Positions 37,091 to 46,393 of a stretch of DNA of 64,000 bases are shown here, piece after piece. The position numbers and the translations under genes were made by a program. The DNA comes from Tulasnella sp. 424 (taxonomy: Eukaryota > Basidiomycota > Agaricomycetes > Cantharellales > Tulasnellaceae): the NCBI GenBank assembly GCA_019633425.1, contig WSUB01000082.1, forward strand, positions 118,564 to 182,563. The letters are read 5' to 3'. The first letter of the stretch is position 1. The number at the start of each line of letters is the position of its first letter. The notes under the pieces were generated by a model. The model was not told the DNA's origin, did no database searches, and worked only from the letters and a program-made list of their open reading frames with translations.

Positions 37091-38881
37091 TTATTCCGAG
37101 TCTTCAAGCTCTTCATCGTCCCACGCTCCTCCATTCAAACTCTTCGTACCCCAATGATTCTTCAGCGCGGTCACGATTGCCATTTCGGCGTGCTTGGTTG
37201 GGTACGGTATCCAGACATCTAGTTTGGGAGGAATAGGGATTGATAAACCCGAACCTTCCATAGACTGGGCATACGTGTCGGGGAGGAATCTCCTGTTGAA
37301 CATATTGAAAATGTCGATGGGTCTATAGCCAGAAGAGCTAAGGTCGAGCTCTTGAAGGTTCGGGAAGCTCCAGGAAAGCCCGTCGATAGAGTCGACCCTC
37401 GCATTACCTAGGAAATCTAGGACAGCGGGTTTCTCCTGCACTTCCTCCACTTCATATGGTTCGTACCCGTTGTATTCCATTTCGGATATGATTTCTAGTT
37501 TTGTAATATCGTTCAATTCACCTAAACCTTGAGCTGTTTCCAGATCGGAGGTCATCAAGCTGGCTTCTAAATCCAGCTGAGATCCCGATGCGGCGACGAG
37601 ATTTCGGATCCGTTCGATTGGAATCTCAGGCTCCACACCCGAGAATCCCAAGGAGAAATGAAATTCGTCATATTCCGGGGGATTGCTCCACTGATATTCT
37701 CCCTCAGGTGACCAGGCCATTATTGCCCTTCCACCCGAGTCTAGTGCATCTGTGATCTTTGGCATGAACTGCTCCAACGCGTCGTCCAGGGTAGGAATGT
37801 CCAAAGCCGTAAATTTGACTGACAGCACGAGGGACGTACAGTTCGGCATGTAGACCTGAGACAGGATTTGGCTGGCAGTGTGAGGGCATGTGCGAACAAC
37901 AGCTTCCTCCAATGAGTGGGCAGTTATGTCTAACCGGCCGGTAGCAGGGGCGGTCTGGTTATTCTGGCCGTCTATGCCCCGACAGTCCAGCTCGAACCGC
38001 CTGAGGGCCGGACTTTTGACGAAAAGGTTGATGATTTCTTCGGCCGGAACTGCCCCCTTGATTGCAAGGCTGAACGTCTCCAAACCATGGAGGAGGCTGG
38101 AAGACCATGGCAATGAGACATCTCGAAGTCTCAGGTGTTTCAATGTTTTCGCCTGCCCGCCTGCTAAGTTGACCGTTGGCACCGGTGAGAATCCGTCGAG
38201 TTTTACGTCGATACTCTGGAGTATTGGTGCTGGAGACTCGAGAAAGCTCGTGACATGTTTCTTGTCTCGNNNNNNNNNNNNNNNNNNNNNNNNNNNNNNN
38301 NNNNNNNNNNNNNNNNNNNNNNNNNNNNNNNNNNNNNNNNNNNNNNNNNNNNNNNNNNNCGGTGAGAATCCGTCGAGTTTTACGTCGATACTCTGGAGTA
38401 TTGGTGCTGGAGACTCGAGAAAGCTCGTGACATGTTTCTTGTCTCGGCCCCGCTCGACCCCGCTGGCGTAATCCAGCGTGCTCCAACGATAGGAGTGGGG
38501 TTGTAGGAGCTGTAGGAGCTGGAGTAGATCCTGGGGGGTAATATCGAGGCCAAAACATGAAAGTTCGAAGGAGTGAAAAATCTTGATCCGCAGAGGGTAT
38601 GTTTTTGACCGTCGGAGACAATCCCGGATAACGGTCATCGGAAAGCTAGTTGATATGTACGTCCATAACGTTGGAGTATTCTCGATCAACTCCTTCCATA
38701 CTTTTGATACCAGCCGGAGGCCGTACATTGCCGCCATCTCATCCTCTGACCGGTATTCGTCGGTGTCAGGGAAGAGAAGCTGGAGAATGAAGGTGAGGAG
38801 TTCGATTGGAAGGTGATTGGGACGTCGACGAGTGTTACGGCTCCGCTTGCGGACGGCCAACGTTGCGGTATGTGGGCCCAT
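37091..38881 (-). CDS. F-box protein F7 (tandem array, contains assembly gap)
   Basis: ATG 38881 (MGPHTATLAVRKRSRNTRR). F-box-like region: NHLPIELLTFILQLLFPDTD, MYGLRLVSKVWKELIENTPT, TSFPMTVIRDCLRRSKTYPL. Sensor blocks as in F6: LKHLRLRDVSLPWSSSLLHG, LFVKSPALRRFELDCRGIDG, SSSGYRPIDIFNMFNRRFLP, ending KNHWGTKSLNGGAWDDEE. A run of 90 N (38270-38359) sits in the frame, flanked on both sides by the same 87 bases. Removing one copy plus the gap (177 bases, 59 codons) keeps the frame and gives about 537 residues, matching F6. The gene is therefore probably intact. Confidence 0.8.
   Translation of the reverse strand: MGPHTATLAVRKRSRNTRRRPNHLPIELLTFILQLLFPDTDEYRSEDEMAAMYGLRLVSKVWKELIENTPTLWTYISTSFPMTVIRDCLRRSKTYPLRIKIFHSFELSCFGLDITPQDLLQLLQLLQPHSYRWSTLDYASGVERGRDKKHVTSFLESPAPILQSIDVKLDGFSPXXXXXXXXXXXXXXXXXXXXXXXXXXXXXXRDKKHVTSFLESPAPILQSIDVKLDGFSPVPTVNLAGGQAKTLKHLRLRDVSLPWSSSLLHGLETFSLAIKGAVPAEEIINLFVKSPALRRFELDCRGIDGQNNQTAPATGRLDITAHSLEEAVVRTCPHTASQILSQVYMPNCTSLVLSVKFTALDIPTLDDALEQFMPKITDALDSGGRAIMAWSPEGEYQWSNPPEYDEFHFSLGFSGVEPEIPIERIRNLVAASGSQLDLEASLMTSDLETAQGLGELNDITKLEIISEMEYNGYEPYEVEEVQEKPAVLDFLGNARVDSIDGLSWSFPNLQELDLSSSGYRPIDIFNMFNRRFLPDTYAQSMEGSGLSIPIPPKLDVWIPYPTKHAEMAIVTALKNHWGTKSLNGGAWDDEELEDSE
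38183..38446. other. Assembly gap with identical flanks (probable false duplication)
   Basis: Bases 38183-38269 and 38360-38446 are identical (87 bases), separated by exactly 90 N. Two contig ends that overlap appear to have been scaffolded instead of merged. Confidence 0.85.
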
Positions 38882-38968
38882 AGCTGATGATGGTATTCGA
38901 GAAATGGGTTCTTCCGGCTGAGGACGCTTGAATGCAGGCTATTAAGATTTTCCGGACAGTCCACAAGT

Positions 38969-38988
38969 AAGTGTCGGATATATTGTCA
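38969..38988 (-). promoter_or_regulatory. TATA-like core promoter of F7
   Basis: Plus-strand aagtgtcggatatattgtca, 88 bases before the F7 ATG; core identical to F1/F3. Confidence 0.55.
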
Positions 38989-39185
38989 GAAAGCTCCCCG
39001 ACATTACATTACCTCTCTGTCGTCTGATGACGTGTACACGTGTCGTCCTTCGAGACTAGAACAGGTAGAGTTGTCTGTGGCTACTCGTAGTTTAAGACTC
39101 GGTTTGCTTTTTGTGTGGAGGAATGAAGTAAGCCTTGTCGACTGAAAAAGGAAAGTCGGTGGACCTTCGCGTGTGAGCCGAAACG

Positions 39186-39195
39186 ATGACGTAAC
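39186..39195. promoter_or_regulatory. CRE-like bZIP site, copy 3
   Basis: atgacgtaac between F7 and the F8 stop, in the same conserved block as copies 1 and 2. Confidence 0.4.
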
Positions 39196-39317
39196 GGATG
39201 CGAAGCCGGAGCGATTTGGCCGCATTCTGGAAGGTGAATGCCGAGGCACAGAGATTACACCCCACCGAGCTTTGGTTCACTGTTGTCGGACTGCTGGGCA
39301 CACACCTAGGCTTACTG

Positions 39318-41166
39318 CTACCGCATTACAACTACAGACGGATCAGACGCAAACATGATAACATCCCCCTTGCTGCCTATCCTATCGTCTTCAATAGTCA
39401 CTAGACTCTCGACTCCCCAGTGCCTTTTTATCGCCCGAATAACCGCACCATCCGCCGTCTTCCCTATCGTTAGCTGCAACTTTGGAGGAACATCGAGCGT
39501 CGAGCCCCGTATAGCCGGACCATCCGAGGGGTCCCGGGGAATCGGGACCGGAACATAGCGCTTGTTGAGCATGCTAAATACGTCTAGGGGTTCGCACCTG
39601 ACGTACCCGAGATAGAGTTTCCGAAGTCGAGGGAAGACCCAGTACAATGGGCCGTCCGACCCCGAGACGGGAGTACTGAGGGCTTCGAGGAATGATCGTA
39701 GTTCGCCCTGTTCATCGCTGAACCTTGGCACCAGCTCGGTAACCTCTTCGCGCCAACCCAATACACGCAAAGCACTGAAGTCCATTGTCATCACTTCTAC
39801 TTGGAGATCCATCGGGCTTCCGGCAGAAACCGTACCGATCCATTCTAGGAAATCCTCCATCGGGGGCCCGCAAACGCTGAAGGAAAAATCGAATATGTCC
39901 GTTGACGATGAATACGCCGCCGTCCACTGATACACTCCGTTGGAATCAACCACGACAGTTGATCCATTAGAAAATCGAAGCGTTTCTTGAATCTTGGGGA
40001 GGAACTGGGTCAACCCCTGCCCGACCTCAAGGAGCTCGTAGAACGATGTTGGTGACATGCCAAGGTAAAGGGACGTGCACGCCGGCATCGAGACGGAGGT
40101 TAGAATGTAAAGAATTGTAGGGAGGGGAAGGTAATTGAGGTGCAGTAAGTTTAGTGAATGGGCTACGATGGGAAGGCGAATGTCCTCCCTCAGGCTCATA
40201 GAGACGGTGTCGTCGTACTCCACGTCCTCGATCAAGTTAAGCGTCAGGCTTTGCAAGGAAGAGGCTCCGGCGAGGAGGTCGATAGCATCGGTGGCTGAAT
40301 AGCCTTCGTAGTGCGCGTAGCGTACGGTCTCCAAGTTTGAAAGGGACTTGGAGTTCCAGTCGATCGGAACGCCATAAGTTTGCACTGTTTTCAAGCGATG
40401 CGCGGTCCCGCCCATAAGATCCACTTTGACTTGATGGGAGAATTGGCCGTAAGGGAGTACTGCAATGAGAGTTTGGAGGGCTGGCGCAGGTGAACACAAT
40501 ATGCTCAACGCGAGCTCCTCCGGTAATGGGTCTCTCGTCACCAGGTCCAGTGAACGCCACCGATGCGACTCGGCTTGAACGAGCAGTAGAAGGTTTTCAC
40601 AGTACTCCGTAGTCTCCCCAGGTGGCTGAGAGATGTATACCCTCAGAGGATGATCTTTTGATCGGCGGAGTGAATCGTGGATGACTGGGATGGGGTATAG
40701 GTTCGAGATGTGGAACCAGAACCACGGGGTCTCCTCGATCAGCGCTCTCCACTCCGTCGACACCAGGCGAATCCTGTAGATGTCCGCCACATCCCTCCTT
40801 GAACGACATGGAGTTGAGAAATCCGGGAAGCAATGTTGAAGGATGCAGGTGACTAATTCGATAGGAAGCTGGTCGAATACGGCTTGAGCATTTCTGTCGC
40901 GTCGGTTCGGAGCTATGGTGGGAGTTCCTTGCTGAGTTTCGGCATTCTTGCAGGAGGTGTTTAAGGATAGGCTTTCGATTGGAGGAAGTCCTAAACCTGG
41001 CAGGTCTGTATCAACGCTGCGGGCGGAGCCCAGACTGTGAATAAAGCTCCTGGCGTCCTAGGCGCGGGAATTCTCACCTGCTTGTGTTTGAGTGTTTGTC
41101 TGAGATATCGATATCCTCGGATGCATTGGGTTTATCAGAGTGGACAAAGTTCTGGTCGTTGCGCAT
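39318..41166 (-). CDS. F-box protein F8 (divergent array member with extra 5' exon)
   Basis: Related to F1-F7 but clearly older. Exon 1 starts at ATG 41166 (MRNDQNFVHSDKPNASED) and runs to a GTGAGA donor at 41077. A 61-nt intron (41077-41017) joins it in frame to VDTDLPGLGLPPIESLSLN; another in-phase acceptor would give a 43-nt intron. F-box-like region: FDQLPIELVTCILQHCFPDF, IYRIRLVSTEWRALIEETP, FWFHISNLYPIPVIHDSLRR. Sensor region: LKTVQTYGVPIDWNSKSLSN, ACTSLYLGMSPTSFYELLEV, LGWREEVTELVPRFSDEQGE, ending VESLVTIEDDRIGSKGD and VVVMR. The F-box core and the HWGVESL motif near the end tie it to the array. The first exon is a prediction from splice sites and open frame only. Confidence 0.75.
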
Positions 41167-41495
41167 GGTTGGTGGTTGACGGGGAAGCTGTGTCGACGCC
41201 GCAGTGCGGGAACCAGAATTCAAGCGAATTCTGAGTCAGATGACTACTGGCAGTAGCTGAGCACCGAACCTACCATAAACATCAATGGAACGAGTGCCAG
41301 ATTCTCGCCATATTTATCTATTAGCCTCTTATAATAAGCTTCCTTTCCTTAATCAAGGTTATCCACAGAGGACTACTGGGACGGCGATCCGCCACGGGCC
41401 CGATTTGAGAATGCAAGTACGTGTACGTTAACGATCAAGATGACAATAAAGTTACAACAAACATAGCCAGTAAAGTGAGATATAAGACTCTCCCA
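41167..41495. other. F8 promoter and PHD gene 3' flank
   Basis: No gene seen. AT-rich with ttatctattagcctcttata at about 41312-41331, a possible TATA region for F8, though its distance (about 150 bases) is long. Confidence 0.4.
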
Positions 41496-43882
41496 TCAAT
41501 CACTCCTCTCCATCGCCAGCATGGCAGCAGCGGCCGCTCCTCTTGGTCTCCTCTCCCGAGGAACGGTCTCCCGATACACTTTACCCCCCGGCCCAGCACC
41601 GAATTTCTCCTGGAAGGCCAGCAAATCTTGTGTCAACGAAGCCAACAACTCTGCCGTGGTCATATTCGAGACATCCATCGCAGGGCTGCTCCCGTTTCCG
41701 GGTTTCGGTATCGGAGGACCTGGTTCGGGTATTTGGGGATCCATGACTTCAGGTAGAGCCATAATGGAAGCCACGATATCAACGTCGATCGAAGTGTCGT
41801 TGCCCTTTTTGTTGCGGCCTGTTGCCGTCGTTCCAACGCCTTCCAATCCAACCTCGTGAGCCCTGCCAATGAAGGCCTCGAGAGCCGCAGACCGCTTCGC
41901 TCGCTCTGCAACATCCACCTGAGCCTTCGTGCAAAAGTCCAGCATGGCCCGAACGCGCCGTCGCATTTCGCCAATCGTCGTCCGCTTCAACGGCCATTTG
42001 ACTTTCGCCCCCCGCTCTTGGATGATTTCGTCCCCTCCAACGGGTACATCGATGAGGCCTTGCATGGGTGTAGGAAGCAGGTCGGATAGATGAGATAGAT
42101 GGTCAGGTAAACCCCATGACGTGGTGGCGGGCTGTTGCGGCGACGGAGGGAAGTCTTTATTCTTCGACGCAGCGTTGCCTCCTTTGCGATGGGAGTTTGA
42201 GGGAGTTGGTGTAGGTTTGTCGTCGGGAACGACCGATCCTGTCGCCCGGTTTGCTCCAATAACCGACTTTACTGGAGACGACGTCGCGGAGACTTTCGAG
42301 TTCCCGCGATATGTATACTGGTTTGCATGCTTCTTTCCACCGTGCGATATTGGGGGCACGCTTAAGGAAGCAGTATCTGTGCGGCGAAGCGAGATCGTTA
42401 GCCAAAAAAAGACTGAGGCACGAAGACCAGAATAATGGATACCAACCATCGACGTCAAGAGACGGCTCCTTATCCTTGCCTTTGTGGCTTCGTTTAGGTG
42501 GTTTACGAGCCGTCTCCGTTTTGACGGCGCCGTTAAGTGACACCGGCGCTTCATGGTCCTTAACAATACCATCGACATCCATTAAAGCGGGTTTTTCTGA
42601 CGTAACAGGAGAGTCCATGGACGTGGGTGACGAGCGTTTTCTTTTTGCCGCGCTAGATGTGAAGGGAAGGGGAAAAGGTGACCATAAAGAGAAGCCGAAC
42701 CCGCACCGAATGAGTGAACCCGGTCAACCAACAGAACGTGGGGCCAGAAGAGTTTTGGCGTACCTTGATTCTTCTGTACCGTTGACACCACCGCCGCTGC
42801 GTTTCCTCTTCCGTTTGCCCACCCCAGAATCGTCGTCATCCTCGTTTGCCGCTGCCAGTTTTTCCATCGTAACGATATCCCCCCTTTCCAGGGCTTCTTC
42901 GTACGCTGCTTCTTTGCTGTTCAGGGTGTTCCGCCGCTTCGGCATCGCTGAAGACTTAGAAGGAGGGGATGGTGATTGAGAAGAGGAACGAGAGAGGGAG
43001 TGATTGGAGGTCGGAGCCGTGCTGGAGTGATTGTGCAAATTATTGTTGGAGGCAAGATTCGACGCAGTGAGCCGTTGTTGGTGGGACGAAATGGACGTCT
43101 GGTGAGGGCCATCGTGAGAGGGAACCGGCATTAGGTTGGACGAAGCGGCGCGTTGATGATGGCTCGTGGACTTTTTATTTGATGCGTTTGAATTATTATT
43201 GGCAGATTGCCTAGAGAAGAGAGGAGGAGTTTAAATGGAAGAGGGTGGAGGGGGGGAATGAATGAACGAAAGTGCGTAAGCAAACGAGCGGAAAAAGAAG
43301 TAGGGGGGCATTTCGTCAGCGGATGAGAAAATGAACGGGAATCCTTAATGTGAGAAAGGAGTCGAATGTTCGGCTTTCAGGTTGGCCTGGCTATCCCAGG
43401 AAAGGATCGTTCCCCGAGAGCACAAGAACAGTGACAAGCGGTGGAGAGGGGTGATGGGACCGAATAAGACGAGTAGAGCGTACCTGTTGGCCAGGAGATC
43501 GGTGTGCATGTCTGGGCGGCACTGTTCGCAGTAATAGGTCTCGGGACATTCATCCTCGCTTTGAAATCCGACGCAGATGCCATGTTGCCAGACTCTGCAC
43601 ATTTCACATTGTATCATCATTCCGAGCTCTTCATCTATATTACGGGGGAGGAGTAGGGCGTCAGGAGGTCTGTCTGATAAGGTACCACCCCCGCCTCCAT
43701 AGGAACGACGGGACGAGTGCTGGGCACCAAGACACACCTTGCGATCCGCAAACACACCGTGTCACTGAATCGTCCTCGCCATCGCCTTCAACGGATGGAG
43801 CGTTGATGACGAGTGGTTCTTCTTCTTCGTAGTCTGGCTCCGGTTCGGGCACCTTTGACTTGCTCTTCTTCTTAGGTGGCAT
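41496..43882 (-). CDS. PHD-finger chromatin protein (Cti6-like)
   Basis: ATG 43882 opens MPPKKKSKSKVPEPEPDYEE, then RCVCGSQ. An intron ending ...CGTAATATAG (near 43640) joins to DEELGMMIQCEMCRVWQHGI, CVGFQSEDECPETYYCEQC, RPDMHTDLLA. This gives a complete Cys4-His-Cys3 PHD zinc finger like that of yeast Cti6 (Rpd3L histone deacetylase complex). After it come KRRNTLNSKEAAYEEALERG, basic/Ser-rich linkers, KACKPVYISRELESLR-type and MRRRVRAMLDFCTKAQVDVA (helical) segments, and a Pro-rich C-terminus ending AAAAAMLAMERSD. The gene has several introns with borders that I only partly placed. The PHD type reads H3K4 methylation in relatives; complex membership is inferred. Confidence 0.75.
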
Positions 43883-44291
43883 GGTGGTGTGAAGGACGAG
43901 ACGGTTGCTTGAGGGGGTGGAGGACCCGAGGTAGATAGACTTGCAGGCGATGAGAGGCGGGCGAAGCTAGGACCTAAGACAGAACGCTCTGGGCTTCTCG
44001 AGCGTCTAGGATGGGTGCCGACGCGACGTAGAGATAGGGGATAGAGGCTGAGTTGGCTGACGTAGACTTTGAGCGGAAATGCGAAGTGAAGGGGGAGGGA
44101 GCGCACCCCTTCGTTGGAATTTGAACAAAAGCGCTTATCGCCTAACGCCGAAAAAAGCGCCTGCACCGGGGACTCGTATTCCTCGTCTTGGCTCTCATTT
44201 CAATAATCAAATTAGAGGTTAATACGGTAAGGAAGATAAGATAGTAACTTTTTCTTGGTGATGGGATGCCAATGAAGTCCGGAAATGATGT
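43883..44291. other. PHD gene promoter and transporter A 3' flank
   Basis: Contains at 44129-44154 a 26-base sequence that is repeated exactly at 46232-46257, in the 3' flank of transporter B. No gene seen. Confidence 0.5.
44129..44154. repeat. 26-bp direct repeat, copy 1 (3' flank of transporter A)
   Basis: Identical to 46232-46257 (core gcgcttatcgcctaacgccg). Each copy lies about 137 bases beyond the stop of its transporter gene, so it marks the left part of the duplicated unit. Confidence 0.8.
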
Positions 44292-46071
44292 CTATTCCTC
44301 AGGGGTTCCCTCCGGCACTGGTCGGCCCCACCACGTCCTCTTGACCGTCTCGAATTCCAGTTCCCTCGCCAACGCATCCTCCTGATCACCAGCTGTAGTC
44401 GGCGGAGTAAAGTCCCCTGGCGTAGCAACAGTGGTTGTCGCAGTGTCGACGTTAGGCGTCCGGTCACTGAGCTCGATGTCGTTCCTTCTAATTGAATTAA
44501 TCGCTGCCAATGGGTGATCATCCAAGCACGGTGCATGGAATATGTTGCCAACTCGGAGTTGCTTGATCGTCTTGACAGAAATGACGGCGAACATGCAGAA
44601 TATGACGAGAGCGTAGATGGATCCAATGACGTGAATGAAGGTCGAATTGATTTTGGTTCCAAGTTGGATCGTGAGCAGGGTATACACGCCCTATTATCAA
44701 CAGGTTAGCGAAACCAAAGACACCTTCATATAATTTCTTCAGGTTACTCACTGTAGGGAAAATGAGTCCCCAGTACGGAAGTCCGAAAGGAGGTCTTCCC
44801 GAAGTTGAAAGCGCAACGGTGGCTGGGATAAGGAACCAAATCCCAATAACCCAGAGCATAAACGCGAAAACAAAGGTAATGGCTTGCAAAACCATTCCAA
44901 TTCCTGGTTCCCCAAGAATACTGTCCGGAGAAGTCGATTGCGGGAGAAGCTTCTTGAAAAGGTCGCCTATGAGGAGCAGCCCGTAGCCTCCTTGACCGAA
45001 CGGACCGAGTGGGAGGAAGATGCTAACTGCCAGACCTAGTAGAATCAGAAACAGCAGTGAGCCAGTCGACCCATTTCCGTAAACAAGACCGACGAACTTA
45101 CCGGCTGAGGGGAATCCGTGAAGCAGGAGCCGGTGCGTGTAGATTGCCAAGATGAAAAACGACATGAGCAACCCAACCGCAAGCATAAAGGATGCCGCCA
45201 TCGTCGCGAGCAAGGCATGACTCGCGGATATTTCGACCAGAGCACCAGCAACGATCGCTCCTGAAGTGCCAGCGACGACGCTCGGCACTACAGGAAGCAG
45301 CCAGACAGCAGAGGATGTCGGAAGTTCATGAGTGTGACGGGTAACCCTGAGGAACGTTAAACACGAGGATAAAGTCAAAACAATCCCAACGCGCTCGTGA
45401 TTCAGCTTACTCACATTAAATGGAAGATGGCAAAGTTGCTAAGTAGCGACAACGCGGCGTCAAACCACCAAAGACCCCATGCAGCGTAGACCAGACCGTT
45501 CCCACCAAGGTTCCACCTGAAAGTCAGATGGTCACGTCAGCTCGGCAACGGTACTGCAGATATGCCTTAGTTCCAAGACCTGCTAACCTTTGGTGTCCTT
45601 CGATGATCAGGCCATTGATGATAGTCGCCAAAGCCATGGGGATGCAACCAAGGAAAAGGCTTTGGACCGGATGATGGATCATAAGCTTCCAAATTTGCGG
45701 GAACATGGCATACCGCGCTATGGTCATAGCAACCATTGCGACGAAGAGCACCATGTTGAAGAGAAGAAAGACGGTCGCTATTATATCGAGGACAACTTGA
45801 TGCCCTCCATTGAAAGGGAAGCTGTGGAACAGCGAAATGTGAACGCCAACGCCTAATAAGAAGAAAATGTATCGGTTAAGGAGGCGTGTAAGATAAATTC
45901 GGGGTAGCTCTGTGGCTCACCCATAGAAACTGCAAACCATGACGGAGTGAAGTGTCTGCCAATTTGCGATTCACGTGCGTCAGAGAGCGGGAGAAAATAT
46001 TCCTGCAACAGCCGAACTCACTTTATTCGCTCCGTCAAGTTCTTTCTTTTTGGTTTATCGCCCTTGTCCAT
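44292..46071 (-). CDS. TDT-family membrane transporter A (Ssu1/Mae1-like)
   Basis: Member of the tellurite-resistance/dicarboxylate transporter family, which includes the sulfite exporter Ssu1 and malate permease Mae1. ATG 46071 gives MDKGDKPKRKNLTERIK, spliced to HFTPSWFAVSMG, the family opening. Then VGVHISLFHSFPFNGGHQ, IHHPVQSLFLGCIPMALATI, ELPTSSAVWLLPVVPSVVAG, LAVSIFLPLGPFGQGGYGLL, GIWFLIPATVALSTSGRPPF, FGLPYWGLIFPTGVYTLLTI, followed by a hydrophilic tail ending RTWWGRPVPEGTPEE. About ten hydrophobic segments, several short introns. The substrate (sulfite, malate or other anion) cannot be told from sequence. It is a tandem duplicate of transporter B. Confidence 0.88.
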
Positions 46072-46393
46072 GATGAGACCAAGCACTCCCGACGGTTTTG
46101 GAGGATGTCGGCCGTGAGTGAAAAAAAGTGCAGAGCTTAAATACTTGTTCAACGGCGTCGGCAAACTGGCCGAGAGTCACATTGTTGACGGTAGCTGACA
46201 AATTTCCTCCACACTCCAGATCACCGCTGGGAAGCGCTTATCGCCTAACGCCGAAAAGGACACCGGACACAGACCCCTACTCTTCAACCTTGGCTCTCAA
46301 TTCAACGATCAGATTAGAGATTTTTACAGTAAGTGTAATAAGATAATATCTTTTGTGTTGCGATGAGATGCCAATGATGTCGAAAAATGATGT
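46072..46393. other. Transporter A promoter and transporter B 3' flank
   Basis: Duplicated DNA: 46232-46393 aligns with 44129-44291 (the 3' flank of A). The rest is the promoter of A. No gene seen. Confidence 0.55.
46232..46257. repeat. 26-bp direct repeat, copy 2 (3' flank of transporter B)
   Basis: Exact match to 44129-44154; see there. Confidence 0.8.

Noticed and set aside
37091..38881. F7 as a genuinely longer protein with an internal repeat
   Set aside because: The repeat is an exact 87-base copy on both sides of 90 N, which is the signature of unmerged contig ends.
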